Assembly: GCF_020784725.1 (NCBI RefSeq)
Contig: NZ_JAJGTZ010000041.1
Span: 1 to 63,610 of the forward strand
DNA from: Limosilactobacillus reuteri
GTDB taxonomy: Bacteria; Bacillota; Bacilli; Lactobacillales; Lactobacillaceae
Direction of reading: 5' to 3'
Length of the DNA stretch: 63,610 nt
Part shown: one piece after another, positions 39,613 through 49,231 of the stretch
Layout of the letters: every line of letters begins with the position of its first letter
Numbering within the stretch: the first letter of the stretch is position 1
Made by a program: the position numbers and the translations under genes
Notes under the pieces: generated by a model
The model's database searches: none
Told to the model about the DNA's origin: nothing
What the model saw: the letters and a program-made list of their open reading frames with translations, nothing else

Positions 39613-40284
39613 ATGGCAGTTGTATCAGTTGATGATTTAACGATCGCTTATGGAAATCATACTGTAATCGATCATTTAAGCTTCTCCATTAATGAAGGGG
39701 ATTTTCTCGTCGTGGTTGGTGAAAATGGGGTAGGAAAAACGACTCTTGTTCGCTCGATGCTTGGTTTTTTAAAACCGAAAAGCGGGACAATAACTATTCC
39801 GCAAAGTACACGACTTGGCTATGTTCCTCAGTTTCGTAATATTGATGAAGAATATCCGCTATCTATTCGTGATTTTGTTGCTTTAAATACTAAACCACGT
39901 CTTTTACCATGGCTGACTAAAAGCGAGCGAAACCGCGTTGAACGGATGATTCGTGAAAATAACCTAACAAAGATTGCTGAGCGGCCCCTTGGTTTAGCGT
40001 CCGGGGGTGAGAAGCAGCGAGCATATCTTGCTCAAGCTTTATTACCTAATCCTAACCTCCTTATTCTGGATGAATCGACGGCAAGTTTGGACAATGAAAT
40101 GAAGTATGAATTGCTAGACTTAGTAACCCGTTTTCAACAGAATGGTTTAAGTGTAATGTTTATTACTCATGATTGGGATCTAGCAGAACAATATGGGACC
40201 CGTTTCTTGTATCTGTCTCCCGGTTCATATTCCACTGGGCCAATTAATGAGTTACCCAGCCCGGTAAAGGGGGATAAAAAGTAA
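39613..40284 (+). CDS. Zinc-type ABC transporter ATP-binding protein (ZnuC-like)
   Basis: A 223-aa ATPase with Walker A GENGVGKTTL (about 36-45), signature LASGGEKQRAYLAQAL and Walker B LLILDESTAS. The start is ATG 39613, 7 nt after the binding-protein gene. It ends on the start codon of the permease gene. Confidence 0.9.
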   Translation: MAVVSVDDLTIAYGNHTVIDHLSFSINEGDFLVVVGENGVGKTTLVRSMLGFLKPKSGTITIPQSTRLGYVPQFRNIDEEYPLSIRDFVALNTKPRLLPWLTKSERNRVERMIRENNLTKIAERPLGLASGGEKQRAYLAQALLPNPNLLILDESTASLDNEMKYELLDLVTRFQQNGLSVMFITHDWDLAEQYGTRFLYLSPGSYSTGPINELPSPVKGDKK

Positions 40285-41081
40285 TGTTAACTTTAAGTTT
40301 TATGCGTCATGCATTTATCGCTAGTACATTTATTGCCATTATTTGTGGAATTATTGGGGTTTTTGTTGTTGCACGAAATTTATCATTCTTAACGCATACC
40401 TTGTCTGAAATTGGATTTGCAGGTGGTGCTTTTGCAGTTTTCGCTGGATGGCCAGCGCTAAATGGGATGATTCTGTTTACAATGTTAAGTTCAGTTATTG
40501 TTGGACAAATGAGTATAAAAGAATCACGACGAGAAGCGGTTATTAGTGCCGTTTCAGCACTGTTCATTGGCTTAGGAATTCTTTTCTTATCTTTGAGCAG
40601 TCAGTCAGCTAGCTCAGCAACAAGTATTTTGTTTGGTAGCGTGGTTGGAATTAGTTTGAATGAGGTCTGGCAGCTTGTCTACCTTTCCATTCTTGTTTTA
40701 ATCATTTTGTTATTGATGTATCGCCGCCTTAAGTTTGACTCCTTTGATTCAATTGGGGCGCAGGTCAGTGGAATAAATCAAACAGTGATTTCTGTTGTTT
40801 TTCTTTTACTACTTGCTTTAAGCGTTAGTGTTGCTGCTCAAATTGTCGGTTCTTTGCTAATTTTTATCCTCCTAACGTTACCAGCTGCTAGTGCTAAATA
40901 CTTTACGCATGGTGTCGCACGGATGATTATTTTAGCGATTTTATTTTCACTGTTAGGTACATGGCTTGGGCTTTTTCTCGGTTATTTGACAGATTGGCCA
41001 GTTAGTTTCTTTATTGCAGTAATTGAAGTTATTATCTATGCTGTCGCCTTGATTTATAGTAAATTTATCGAATCGAATTAG
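40284..41081 (+). CDS. Zinc-type ABC transporter permease (ZnuB-like)
   Basis: A 265-aa ABC-3 family permease with about eight membrane helices. GIIGVFVVARNLSFLTHTLSE near the N-terminus and GSLLIFILLTLPAASAKYF are typical of ZnuB/MntB. Its ATG overlaps the ATPase stop (TAATG). It completes the Zur-box operon, which separates ispE from purR. Confidence 0.9.
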   Translation: MLTLSFMRHAFIASTFIAIICGIIGVFVVARNLSFLTHTLSEIGFAGGAFAVFAGWPALNGMILFTMLSSVIVGQMSIKESRREAVISAVSALFIGLGILFLSLSSQSASSATSILFGSVVGISLNEVWQLVYLSILVLIILLLMYRRLKFDSFDSIGAQVSGINQTVISVVFLLLLALSVSVAAQIVGSLLIFILLTLPAASAKYFTHGVARMIILAILFSLLGTWLGLFLGYLTDWPVSFFIAVIEVIIYAVALIYSKFIESN

Positions 41082-41133
41082 ACTGTGGCTTAAGCCAGAT
41101 GACATTCCTAAGAGGTAACCAGCACAGTCCAAC

Positions 41134-41244
41134 AATGGTCTTCAACGCCCAGCAAAGTGTTGGAGGCTATTATTCTTTGCGAGACTTTCAGAGGTTAACG
41201 TCGCCTTGAAAAACGAAGGCACGAGTGAGCTTTGGCTTGTGCCC
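41134..41244 (-). repeat. Structured repeat, diverged copy B
   Basis: Recognisably the same element as 1-117 (ATGGTCTTCAACGCCCAGC..., then GCGAGACTTTCAGAGG... and CCTTGAAAAACGAAGGCAC), with many substitutions and a short deletion in the apical loop. It is oriented against the flanking genes, unlike the other three copies. Confidence 0.65.
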
Positions 41245-41273
41245 TTTTCTTAGTAAATACTAAAATTTTGCCG

Positions 41274-41289
41274 AAAATCCGAACGTTTT
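41274..41289 (+). promoter_or_regulatory. PurBox upstream of purR
   Basis: AAAATCCGAACGTTTT matches the Gram-positive PurBox core CCGAAC with A/T-rich flanks. It lies about 50 bp before purR, next to a TTAAAAT -10-like sequence, indicating PurR autoregulation. Only one box is clear. Confidence 0.65.
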
Positions 41290-41338
41290 ATGTTAAAATC
41301 AATGTTAATTAATCCTTTTTGAAAGGTAGAGAAAGAAC

Positions 41339-42184
41339 ATGAAAATTAGACGGAGTAACCGATTGGTGGATATGACACGCTACTTGCTTGAACATCCGCG
41401 CTCATTAGTATCGTTGAAATTTTTTGGTGAGCGTTATGACTCAGCTAAGTCATCAATCAGTGAAGATTTAGGAATTGTTAAACATACATTCCAAACTTGG
41501 GGGCAAGGACGATTAGAGACAATTCCTGGTGCAAGCGGTGGCGCGGTACTAACGCCATTTTATTCTAAAGAAAATGCTCAAGCGGCCATTGATAACTTGG
41601 TTGACCGGGTTAATGATGACTCGCGTTTGCTACCGGGAGGCTATGTTTACTTATCAGATTTAATCGGCCAACCGGAAATCTTGCGGCAGATTGGTAAGTT
41701 AATCGCTACTCAATACGTTGATACTGATGTTGATGTTATTATGACAGTTGAGACTAAAGGAATTCCGATTGCACAAAGCGTTGCGATGTATATGAATAAA
41801 CCATTCGTTATTGTTCGTAATAGTTCGCACATTACTGAAGGACCTACTGTAAGTGTTAATTACGTTTCTGGCTCTGTTCAACGAATAAAGAAAATGGAAT
41901 TGTCTCGTCGTACATTATCAGCTGGGGCTAATGTTCTGGTTGTTGACGACTTTATGAAAGGCGGCGGCACGATTAACGGAATGAAATCTTTGATTAAAGA
42001 ATTTGATGCTAACTTGGTTGGGATTACTGTTTTTGCAGAAGGTCGTCCAGTCAATGGGCAACGGTTGGTCGATAACTGTACTTCATTAATCAAAGTGGAA
42101 ACTAAAGATGGTACGGAGAAGAAGATTGCAGCACAAGCAGGAAGCTTCATGGAAAACGTGTTTGATAAGAAAGTGGAGAATTAG
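41339..42184 (+). CDS. purR: Pur operon regulator PurR
   Basis: A 281-aa protein with an N-terminal winged helix (MKIRRSNRLVDMTRYLLEHP) and a C-terminal phosphoribosyltransferase-like domain. The PRPP loop is VLVVDDFMKGGGTING. It binds PurBox DNA and responds to PRPP and (p)ppGpp in Gram-positives. A PurBox precedes the gene, and prs, which makes PRPP, lies two genes downstream. Confidence 0.94.
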   Translation: MKIRRSNRLVDMTRYLLEHPRSLVSLKFFGERYDSAKSSISEDLGIVKHTFQTWGQGRLETIPGASGGAVLTPFYSKENAQAAIDNLVDRVNDDSRLLPGGYVYLSDLIGQPEILRQIGKLIATQYVDTDVDVIMTVETKGIPIAQSVAMYMNKPFVIVRNSSHITEGPTVSVNYVSGSVQRIKKMELSRRTLSAGANVLVVDDFMKGGGTINGMKSLIKEFDANLVGITVFAEGRPVNGQRLVDNCTSLIKVETKDGTEKKIAAQAGSFMENVFDKKVEN

Positions 42185-42187
42185 GAA

Positions 42188-43555
42188 ATGACAAAACGTA
42201 ATGCAATTATTTTAGCTGCTGGTAAAGGTACACGGATGCGCTCAAAGCTATACAAAGTTTTACACCAAGTTTGTGGTAAGACCATGGTTGAGCATGTTTT
42301 AACCCAATTAGAAAAGACCAAGATTGACAATATTATTACAATTGTTGGTTTTGGAGCGGAAACCGTTGAACAACAATTGGGACACCGTACTAAGTATGCT
42401 CTTCAGGAACAACAACTCGGAACTGGCCATGCCGTAATGCAAACAAAAGACCTTCTTGCAAATGAAGATGGCGAAACTATTATTGTTAGCGGTGATACTC
42501 CATTATTTACTGCTGAAACTTTTGAAAAGCTTTTCGAATATCATGAACAACGGCATGCGGCAGCCACTATTTTGACTTCTATTGCTCCTGACCCAACTGG
42601 TTATGGTCGGATTGTTCGAAATGACGTTGGAATCGTTGAACGAATCGTGGAACAAAAAGATGCTAATGTTCAAGAACAAGCAATTAAGGAAATTAATACC
42701 GGAGTTTACTGTTTTGATAACAAGAAGCTATTTGAAGCTCTCAGCAAGATCACGAATGATAATGCTCAGGGTGAGTATTATTTAACTGATGTTATTGGCA
42801 TTTTAAAGCAAGAAAATGAGATTGTAACAGCCTACAAGATGGATAACTTTGACGAATCGATGGGGGTAAATGACCGAGTTGCCCTTGCCCGTGCAAACAA
42901 GGTAATGCGTAACCGAATTAATACTCATTGGATGCGTGAAGGAGTTTCGATGATTGATCCAGAGACAACTTATATTGATGCTGATGTTAAAATTGGCCGT
43001 GATACAGTTATTGAAGGTGGCGTTGTAATCAAGGGTCATACAGAAATTGGTAACGATTGTTATATCGGTGCTGGTTCACGGATCGCTGATTCTAAGATTC
43101 ACGATGGGGTTAAAATTATTTCTTCGACCCTTCAAGAAGCAGAAATGCACAATGGTAGTGATATTGGTCCTAATAGTCACCTGCGTCCAGAAGCAGAAAT
43201 TGGCGAGAATGTTCATATTGGTAACTTCTGTGAGGTTAAGAAAGCTTACATTGGTAAAGGAACAAAAGTCGGTCACTTGACTTATATCGGTAATGCTACT
43301 TTAGGCAAGAATATTAATGTTGGCTGTGGAGTTGTCTTCGTTAACTACGATGGGACAAATAAGCACCATACTAATGTTGGCGACCATGCCTTTATCGGTA
43401 GTAACAGTAACTTAGTGGCTCCAGTTAATATTGCAAAAGATTCATTTGTCGCTGCTGGTTCGACCATCACAGACAGTACGGAACAATATGATATGGCAAT
43501 TGCGCGGGCACGACAGGTTAATAAAGAAAATTATGCTAAGAAGCTACCATGGTAA
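42188..43555 (+). CDS. glmU: Bifunctional UDP-N-acetylglucosamine pyrophosphorylase / glucosamine-1-phosphate N-acetyltransferase
   Basis: A 455-aa enzyme making UDP-GlcNAc for peptidoglycan. The N-terminal uridyltransferase half has [18 protein letters not shown]. From about residue 250 a left-handed beta-helix of hexapeptide repeats forms the acetyltransferase, with [11 protein letters not shown] near the end. GTGGAG precedes the ATG, 3 nt after purR, so the two are cotranscribed. Confidence 0.96.
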   Translation: MTKRNAIILAAGKGTRMRSKLYKVLHQVCGKTMVEHVLTQLEKTKIDNIITIVGFGAETVEQQLGHRTKYALQEQQLGTGHAVMQTKDLLANEDGETIIVSGDTPLFTAETFEKLFEYHEQRHAAATILTSIAPDPTGYGRIVRNDVGIVERIVEQKDANVQEQAIKEINTGVYCFDNKKLFEALSKITNDNAQGEYYLTDVIGILKQENEIVTAYKMDNFDESMGVNDRVALARANKVMRNRINTHWMREGVSMIDPETTYIDADVKIGRDTVIEGGVVIKGHTEIGNDCYIGAGSRIADSKIHDGVKIISSTLQEAEMHNGSDIGPNSHLRPEAEIGENVHIGNFCEVKKAYIGKGTKVGHLTYIGNATLGKNINVGCGVVFVNYDGTNKHHTNVGDHAFIGSNSNLVAPVNIAKDSFVAAGSTITDSTEQYDMAIARARQVNKENYAKKLPW

Positions 43556-43629
43556 CTTGCTTTTTGCCTCACTAATTTATATTATGTAAGTGGTAGTAGT
43601 ATAACTTTTATTAATCAGCGGAGGACCTA

Positions 43630-44619
43630 ATGACACAGCAATATTTTGATCAAAATTTAAAAATCTTTGCGTTAAATTCAAACCGTCCCTTAGCAGAAAA
43701 GATTGCTAAGCATGTCGGTGTTGATTTAGGAAAATTATCTGTTAATCGTTTTAGTGATGGTGAGATCCAAATTAATATTGAGGAAAGTGTGCGGGGAGAC
43801 AATGTGTATGTCATCCAGTCGACTTCTGCCCCGGTTAATGACAACTTAATGGAGTTATTAATTATGGTAGATGCGCTTCGTCGTGCTAGTGCCAAGACGA
43901 TTAATGTGGTGATGCCATACTATGGTTATGCCCGTCAAGACCGGAAAGCACGGAGCCGTGAACCAATTACTGCTAAGTTAGTTGCTAATATGTTGCAAAA
44001 TTCTGGTGTTGATCGGATTATTGCACTTGATCTTCATGCCGCACAAATTCAAGGGTTCTTTGATATCCCTGTCGATCATTTGATGGGTGCTCCTCTGTTA
44101 GCAGAGTATTTTATCAACCAGGGTGTTGCTGAAAATGCAGTTGTTATTTCTCCTGATCATGGTGGAGTAACACGGGCACGAGCACTTGCCGAGTTTTTAA
44201 AGTCTCCAATTGCGATTATTGATAAGCGGCGTCCACGGGCGAACGTTGCTCAAATCATGAATATTATTGGGGATGTTAAGGGCAAAAAATGTATTATGAT
44301 TGATGATATGATTGATACTGCAGGAACTATTAGTTTAGGTTCGCAAGCATTAATAGATGCAGGAGCAGAAGAAGTCTACGCATCATGTACCCATGCGGTA
44401 TTATCTGGCCCAGCAATTGAACGTTTACGGAATGCACCGCTTAAAGAAGTCGTTGTGACGGATTCAATTCAATTGCCAAAGGAAAAACAAATCGACAAAA
44501 TTAAACAGGTATCGGTTGCTCCACTAATTGGAGATGCAATCAAACGGATTAACGAAAATCGTCCTGTTAGTCCACTGTTTAAACAAGTATTCCAAAGTGC
44601 ACAGTTGGAAAAGAAGTAA
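43630..44619 (+). CDS. prs: Ribose-phosphate pyrophosphokinase
   Basis: A 329-aa PRPP synthase. [12 protein letters not shown] near the N-terminus, [16 protein letters not shown] (ATP site), [11 protein letters not shown], and the PRPP loop [11 protein letters not shown] are classical. GGAGG precedes the ATG. It feeds purine, pyrimidine and histidine synthesis and supplies the PurR effector. Confidence 0.96.
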   Translation: MTQQYFDQNLKIFALNSNRPLAEKIAKHVGVDLGKLSVNRFSDGEIQINIEESVRGDNVYVIQSTSAPVNDNLMELLIMVDALRRASAKTINVVMPYYGYARQDRKARSREPITAKLVANMLQNSGVDRIIALDLHAAQIQGFFDIPVDHLMGAPLLAEYFINQGVAENAVVISPDHGGVTRARALAEFLKSPIAIIDKRRPRANVAQIMNIIGDVKGKKCIMIDDMIDTAGTISLGSQALIDAGAEEVYASCTHAVLSGPAIERLRNAPLKEVVVTDSIQLPKEKQIDKIKQVSVAPLIGDAIKRINENRPVSPLFKQVFQSAQLEKK

Positions 44620-44763
44620 TGCTTAAGTAAAATGAATTTAATAAATCAAGTAGGTCGGAAGGAAAAAACATTTTTAGTTTCTTGCGGCCTTTCTTATTTT
44701 CCGTTTCTGTTTTAAAAGAAGATAAAGATTTAGGAAAGGCAAACAGTCATTATCAATTCATGT

Positions 44764-44769
44764 TATAAT
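44764..44769 (+). promoter_or_regulatory. Extended -10 promoter of the lipoprotein gene
   Basis: TGTTATAAT gives a TG-extended TATAAT box 26 bp before the start. No clear -35 is present. A weak hairpin around 44650-44700 precedes it, probably the prs terminator. Confidence 0.45.
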
Positions 44770-44794
44770 ACGATGTGAAATAAGGAGGAGAAAA

Positions 44795-45535
44795 ATGACA
44801 ACAATTAAGTTTTTCAAAAAAGCAATGGTTGGAACAGCTGCAGTCGCTACTATCTTTGCCCTAGCTGGTTGTGGGAAACAATCTGCGTCAAGTAGTGATG
44901 CAAGTTCTTCCAGCACATCGTCGTCTGTCCGTTCTTCCGAAAGTAAAGCTTCAAAGGCTTATCGTACAGCTAATAAGCTTATCCAAAATCATGATTATGA
45001 AGGGGCTTATGAACAGTTAAACCAATTAAATGATCATAATGCCCAAACGGAAGCACTTGCTGATGATTTACAAAGCTACATGGATGCCCAAAAAGCATAT
45101 GAAAATGGCGATTATGATGGTGCTAAGAACAATTTGAAATCACAAAAGTCAACTAGTCCGGCAATGCGGAATGCATACGCTGATTTACAAAGCAAGGTAA
45201 GTTCTGCACAGGGTTCTACTAGTTCTCAAGCTTCATCATCTACTAATAGCAAGCAAACAAATAAGCAATCCAGTTCTACAAGTGCAGCAGCTCACCAATC
45301 ATCTTCTACTGCTAACCAAGCTGCATCTGATGCAACTAGTGATAATGTAGTACAACAATTTGCTAACAAGATGGGCTTTAGTGGCTCCCAAGGTTACCAA
45401 ATTATGCCAACCGGTAAAACGGGTAATGTTTACAAGTTTGAAGTACGTCAAAACAATAGTGATAACACTGTTGCTAACTTAATCGGTATTTACCAATACA
45501 ATAGCCAAACTGGAGCGGTAACAAAGATCGCTTAA
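44795..45535 (+). CDS. Ser/Thr-rich cell-surface lipoprotein with TPR-like region
   Basis: A 246-aa protein with a signal peptide ending in lipobox LAGC (Cys26). Two low-complexity Ser/Ala/Thr stretches (about 29-50 and 135-185) frame a helical repeat region resembling tetratricopeptide helices (ANKLIQNHDYEGAYEQLNQL, then KAYENGDYDGAKNNLKSQ). A small C-terminal domain follows (VVQQFANKMGF...). Such domain orders occur in lactobacillar surface lipoproteins of unknown function. Confidence 0.8.
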   Translation: MTTIKFFKKAMVGTAAVATIFALAGCGKQSASSSDASSSSTSSSVRSSESKASKAYRTANKLIQNHDYEGAYEQLNQLNDHNAQTEALADDLQSYMDAQKAYENGDYDGAKNNLKSQKSTSPAMRNAYADLQSKVSSAQGSTSSQASSSTNSKQTNKQSSSTSAAAHQSSSTANQAASDATSDNVVQQFANKMGFSGSQGYQIMPTGKTGNVYKFEVRQNNSDNTVANLIGIYQYNSQTGAVTKIA

Positions 45536-45550
45536 TATATATAAGATGTC

Positions 45551-45608
45551 AAAAAATAAAAGCAAGAGGTGTAACTTTTTACGAAAGTACGCTTCTTGCT
45601 TTTATTTT
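45551..45608. terminator. Bidirectional terminator
   Basis: AAAAATAAAAGCAAGA pairs with TCTTGCTTTTATTTTT. It lies between the lipoprotein gene and the convergent HAD gene. Confidence 0.85.
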
Positions 45609-45613
45609 TGCCT

Positions 45614-46435
45614 TTACTTAAGAACATATTCTTCAATTGCTTTTCCAACACCATCATGATTATTATCAGCGGTTGTTACGTCAGCGATCTTTAAGGTGCC
45701 AGGAATTGAGTTTCCCATCGCTACCCCTAACCCAGCAAATGCGATCATTGAATCATCGTTTTGCGCATTACCAAGAGCCATGACTTCTTCTTTTTTAATT
45801 CCTAGTTCTTCACTAAGTAATTGAAGGGCATTTCCCTTACTTGCTTGTTTATTCATGAACTCCAAATAAAAGTCTTCGCTGCGGACAATTGAAAAACGCT
45901 CGCGCACTTCTACTGGAAGTTCTGCCCATGCTTTGTCAATTTGTTCTTTAGTATCAACCATCATTGCTTTGGCGATCACGTATTGGTCTTGCATTTTAGA
46001 AAGTTCGTCAAAGGTACGGTAACGAATTGGCATACTTACAAGGTCTGACTCGTAGACTGTATATGGACTTAAATCTCGATTAATTGTATAGATGTAATCT
46101 CGCGTTTCGATTTGGGACTTGACGCCTTCTTTAATACAATAAGTTTGCCAGTCTGCATAGTCATTGAACGGCATTGTGTAATTTACCAAGACGTTGCCAC
46201 TAGTTGATTGAGCTAGTGCACCGTTGAAGCTAATAACAAATTCGTTATCTGAATCATTTAAGTCCAACTGGTCAAGGTATGCTTTTACACCTGTCATTGG
46301 ACGTCCAGTGCATAAGACGATCTTTACTCCCTGCGCGCTGGCTTTTTTTATTGCGGCAACAGTTGGTGGTGTGATTTCGCGTTGGTCATTGATTAATGTT
46401 CCATCGATGTCGATTGCGACTAATTTAATTGCCAT
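45614..46435 (-). CDS. Cof-type HAD-IIB hydrolase
   Basis: A 273-aa sugar-phosphate-phosphatase-type protein. AIDIDGTLIND (Asp8/Asp10), CTGRP (motif II), and GNAQNDDSMI with a C-terminal Lys/Asp motif. The C2B cap lies between. It resembles YidA/Cof; the substrate is unknown. Its ATG overlaps the HD-gene stop (TAATG). Confidence 0.9.
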   Translation of the reverse strand: MAIKLVAIDIDGTLINDQREITPPTVAAIKKASAQGVKIVLCTGRPMTGVKAYLDQLDLNDSDNEFVISFNGALAQSTSGNVLVNYTMPFNDYADWQTYCIKEGVKSQIETRDYIYTINRDLSPYTVYESDLVSMPIRYRTFDELSKMQDQYVIAKAMMVDTKEQIDKAWAELPVEVRERFSIVRSEDFYLEFMNKQASKGNALQLLSEELGIKKEEVMALGNAQNDDSMIAFAGLGVAMGNSIPGTLKIADVTTADNNHDGVGKAIEEYVLK

Positions 46436-47802
46436 TATTTTTGCTCCTTTGGGTTAATAATATGATTATTCTTGATATAGCTTTGGAATTCTTCATAGAT
46501 TGGCTCAAAAATTTCAATATTGTTTCGCGTTTCAAGCATCTCTTTTGGGAAAAAGAACCGTTGATCTCCGGCTTCTCGTCCTGACACACTAGCGACTAGA
46601 GTACTAACTTGGGATAGTTCAACAAAATCGCCATTAGGTTGGAGAAGCTCGATTTGTGTTTGAGCATTAGAATCTTGTGGATGATAGGTGTCGTATGGAA
46701 GTTTAAAGCTATCGTTGACTGCGGTGTAATACTGGCTATTAAACCCAGCAGTTTGGATGAGCTTGCGTAAAGTTGGTAAAAGTTTTTGTGTATTTTGATC
46801 ATAAATAACTGATTTAAATGGTCGGCGGTTAAGGAAGCGACTAGCAAGATCGCTTAAAATATCATCACGGGAATGGGTCCAATGAATAAAATAAGTGGTT
46901 AAGACACCATCGTCAAGAGCCAAATAGTCATCCAAGGTGAACTTACCATTAAAAAACGGCATCAGCATATGAGGGGTGAAGTCGGGCTCAAAGTCATTAG
47001 GATGCTGGTAAATATGTTTTGCCCGCATTAAGAGGTGATCTAAGATAACTTCCATTGAACGAGAAACTGGGTGGAAGTAGACTTGCAGATACATTTGAAG
47101 CCGACTGATAATGTAATCTTCTACTGCATGCATCCCCGAAATTTCAAAGGCAATCCCCCTCTTAACCGGTCGCATAACATGAAGAACACGATCAAGATCA
47201 AATTTTCCGTAGTTTGTTCCTGTGTAATACGCATCTCGTTGCAAGTAGTCCATCCGGTCCGCATCAACCTGACTTGAGATCATTTGTACTACTTGGGGAT
47301 TCTCATAAGTATGATCAATCACACTAGCAACTTGATGAGGAAAATCAGGCGATACACGTTGTAATATCTTATTAATATTAGTGCTGCTGTCAGTGATCAA
47401 CTGGCGAGTAATTTGCTCATGGTTTGTATGGAAAATATGTTCAAATGTATGGGAATAAGGACCATGCCCTAAATCATGGAGGAGGGCTGCACATAAAGCA
47501 ACCGGCCGTTCGTGATCATCCCATAGGCCATCGCCAGGGTACTGACTAGGGTAGTTTCGTTGAAAATAGTTGCACATTTGGCGGGTAATTTCATAGACGC
47601 CTAAGCAGTGGCCAAAGCGGGAATGCTCGGCTCCATGAAAGGTAAATGATGAAGTTCCTAGTTGCTTGATTCGTCGTAATCGTTGAAACTCGGGGGTATT
47701 AATTAAGTCCATAATAATTTGATTATCGACAATAATTTGTCCGTGAATTGGATCGCGAAAAACCTTTTCACGGCGAAGTTTTTCGTCATAAAAGTGATTC
47801 AT
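46435..47802 (-). CDS. HD-domain phosphohydrolase (YwfO/dGTPase-like)
   Basis: A 455-aa protein with HSRFGHCLGVYEIT and LLHDLGHGPYSHTFEH, the metal-binding HD motifs of dNTP triphosphohydrolases. In B. subtilis and E. faecalis the homologue cleaves deoxynucleoside triphosphates. It lies 1 nt after lipL and overlaps the HAD gene, forming a three-gene operon. Confidence 0.9.
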   Translation of the reverse strand: MNHFYDEKLRREKVFRDPIHGQIIVDNQIIMDLINTPEFQRLRRIKQLGTSSFTFHGAEHSRFGHCLGVYEITRQMCNYFQRNYPSQYPGDGLWDDHERPVALCAALLHDLGHGPYSHTFEHIFHTNHEQITRQLITDSSTNINKILQRVSPDFPHQVASVIDHTYENPQVVQMISSQVDADRMDYLQRDAYYTGTNYGKFDLDRVLHVMRPVKRGIAFEISGMHAVEDYIISRLQMYLQVYFHPVSRSMEVILDHLLMRAKHIYQHPNDFEPDFTPHMLMPFFNGKFTLDDYLALDDGVLTTYFIHWTHSRDDILSDLASRFLNRRPFKSVIYDQNTQKLLPTLRKLIQTAGFNSQYYTAVNDSFKLPYDTYHPQDSNAQTQIELLQPNGDFVELSQVSTLVASVSGREAGDQRFFFPKEMLETRNNIEIFEPIYEEFQSYIKNNHIINPKEQK

Positions 47803-47803
47803 A

Positions 47804-48628
47804 TTAAGCTTCTTTCTCTAAACGTTCTTGTAAACGTTTCATGCTGATTAGTTCTTTACTGAGAGTTGATATAAAATTAGGCGACCACATTAAGTTATTA
47901 AGGCTGTCAGGATCAGTAATTTGAACGACTGATTGGATTCGCTGAATTGCATCCTGAACACTTAATTGTGAGTTGAGCACTTTAGAAACAGTTGTCATTG
48001 CTCCTGGCCAAACATCTGGAAAATGCCACTTGTTTTGATCTTGTTGCAGTCCTGTATCATAGAAGTCACGAATTAGCTTACCCCGATCCTGCTGATTACC
48101 ACAGACACTTAAGTAAAGCATTACTGTAACTCCCACTTTGTTTCGTCGTTGAGAAATTCCGCCAATCTTTTGGCCGTTAACGCTAATATCGAAGCTTCCT
48201 GGACAATACGAATGCGTGATTTCACCAGTGGCAATTTCTAGGCTAGGGAAAGCTGCCTGAATTAGGTCGACCATTCGCTGGTATGCTTCATCAATAGTTA
48301 ATTCATGATCTTCGAGGTGCCATGGATAGAAAATTGATAAGTTTAAAATACCGTCGTCACTTACAACTGCTAATCCCCCTGAATTACGCATGAAATAATG
48401 GAAACCACGGTGTGTAAGTGAAGTAAGGGCAGTTGATAAATGCGGTAATCGTTGATCTTTTAATCCTAAAATAACTGTATCTTCTAAGGTCCAAAAATGA
48501 AGAAGGGAAAATTTAAGTTCGTTAGCTGAACGTAACAAAGCGTTGGTATAGATGAAAGACGAAAGATTATCTGCTGGAGTTAGAGGTTGAATAAATTGTT
48601 GAAAACACTGATTCTTAAAATTAGACAT
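47804..48628 (-). CDS. lipL: Lipoate-protein ligase family, LipL-type octanoyl/lipoyl amidotransferase
   Basis: A 274-aa BPL/LplA/LipB-fold protein. The catalytic Cys142 in SYCPGSFDISVNGQKIGGISQ and Lys154 match B. subtilis LipL, which moves octanoyl or lipoyl groups from GcvH to E2 subunits. RNSGGLAVV is the substrate-loop motif. Ligase activity cannot be excluded. Confidence 0.85.
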   Translation of the reverse strand: MSNFKNQCFQQFIQPLTPADNLSSFIYTNALLRSANELKFSLLHFWTLEDTVILGLKDQRLPHLSTALTSLTHRGFHYFMRNSGGLAVVSDDGILNLSIFYPWHLEDHELTIDEAYQRMVDLIQAAFPSLEIATGEITHSYCPGSFDISVNGQKIGGISQRRNKVGVTVMLYLSVCGNQQDRGKLIRDFYDTGLQQDQNKWHFPDVWPGAMTTVSKVLNSQLSVQDAIQRIQSVVQITDPDSLNNLMWSPNFISTLSKELISMKRLQERLEKEA

Positions 48629-48760
48629 CGTACTTCTTCTTTTCTATGAAATAATATATCTATATTATACAAGAACTCATGAGAACATGGATGTTTCACG
48701 GGGTATTTATTAGTAAAAAGAGTATAATAATGACGATGAGTAAAGTGAAAGGAGGAGTTT

Positions 48761-49186
48761 ATTATCAAAAGTGTAATTCCTGTTCATGTGAATCTCTCAA
48801 CGATCATTGAGCAAAATGGACAGCAAGAAAAATTTACCTTTACTGAAGAAGGTACTTTTGTTGAAATGAATGGTAAGTATTATTTACGGTACATTGAACA
48901 CCAAGATGGTCAAGAAACGCCGGTGCAAATTAAGTTCGAAGATGAGCTAATCCGCTTAAGAAGGCGAGGCAATGTCGAAACAAACCTATTTTTAGACCCG
49001 ACACAAGAAACCATCATGCGGTATCAAACAGAATACGGCATGATTAAAATTGACGTGTTAACAGAAAGTTTGGAAAAAGACGTTGATGTAAAGGCCCCAG
49101 CTGGTCACCTTTCTGTCAAGTACCAACTAAAACAAGCGGGACAATTAATAGGGAGTTACCAACTAGAATTGCAATTTACTGCTTAA
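48761..49186 (+). CDS. DUF1934 beta-barrel protein with apparent ATT start codon
   Basis: The reading frame continues upstream of GTG 48788 to a perfect AAAGGAGG (48748-48755) and holds the expected N-terminal strand (IKSVIPVHVNLSTIIEQNG). There is no ATG, GTG or TTG before 48788. ATT at 48761 is 5 nt from the ribosome site; ATC 48764 is 8 nt. The GTG has no ribosome site. The 141-aa chain belongs to DUF1934 (YwiB-like, calycin-type barrel), usually found next to rpoE. Function is unknown. Confidence 0.75.
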   Translation: MIKSVIPVHVNLSTIIEQNGQQEKFTFTEEGTFVEMNGKYYLRYIEHQDGQETPVQIKFEDELIRLRRRGNVETNLFLDPTQETIMRYQTEYGMIKIDVLTESLEKDVDVKAPAGHLSVKYQLKQAGQLIGSYQLELQFTA

Positions 49187-49231
49187 TATTGTATGATGTA
49201 GTTTAGACTTTTTGAAGGGATGTGCACCAAT

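Noticed and set aside
44795-45535. Lipoprotein as an LPxTG sortase substrate
   Set aside because: It has a lipobox and no C-terminal LPxTG motif, helix and basic tail.
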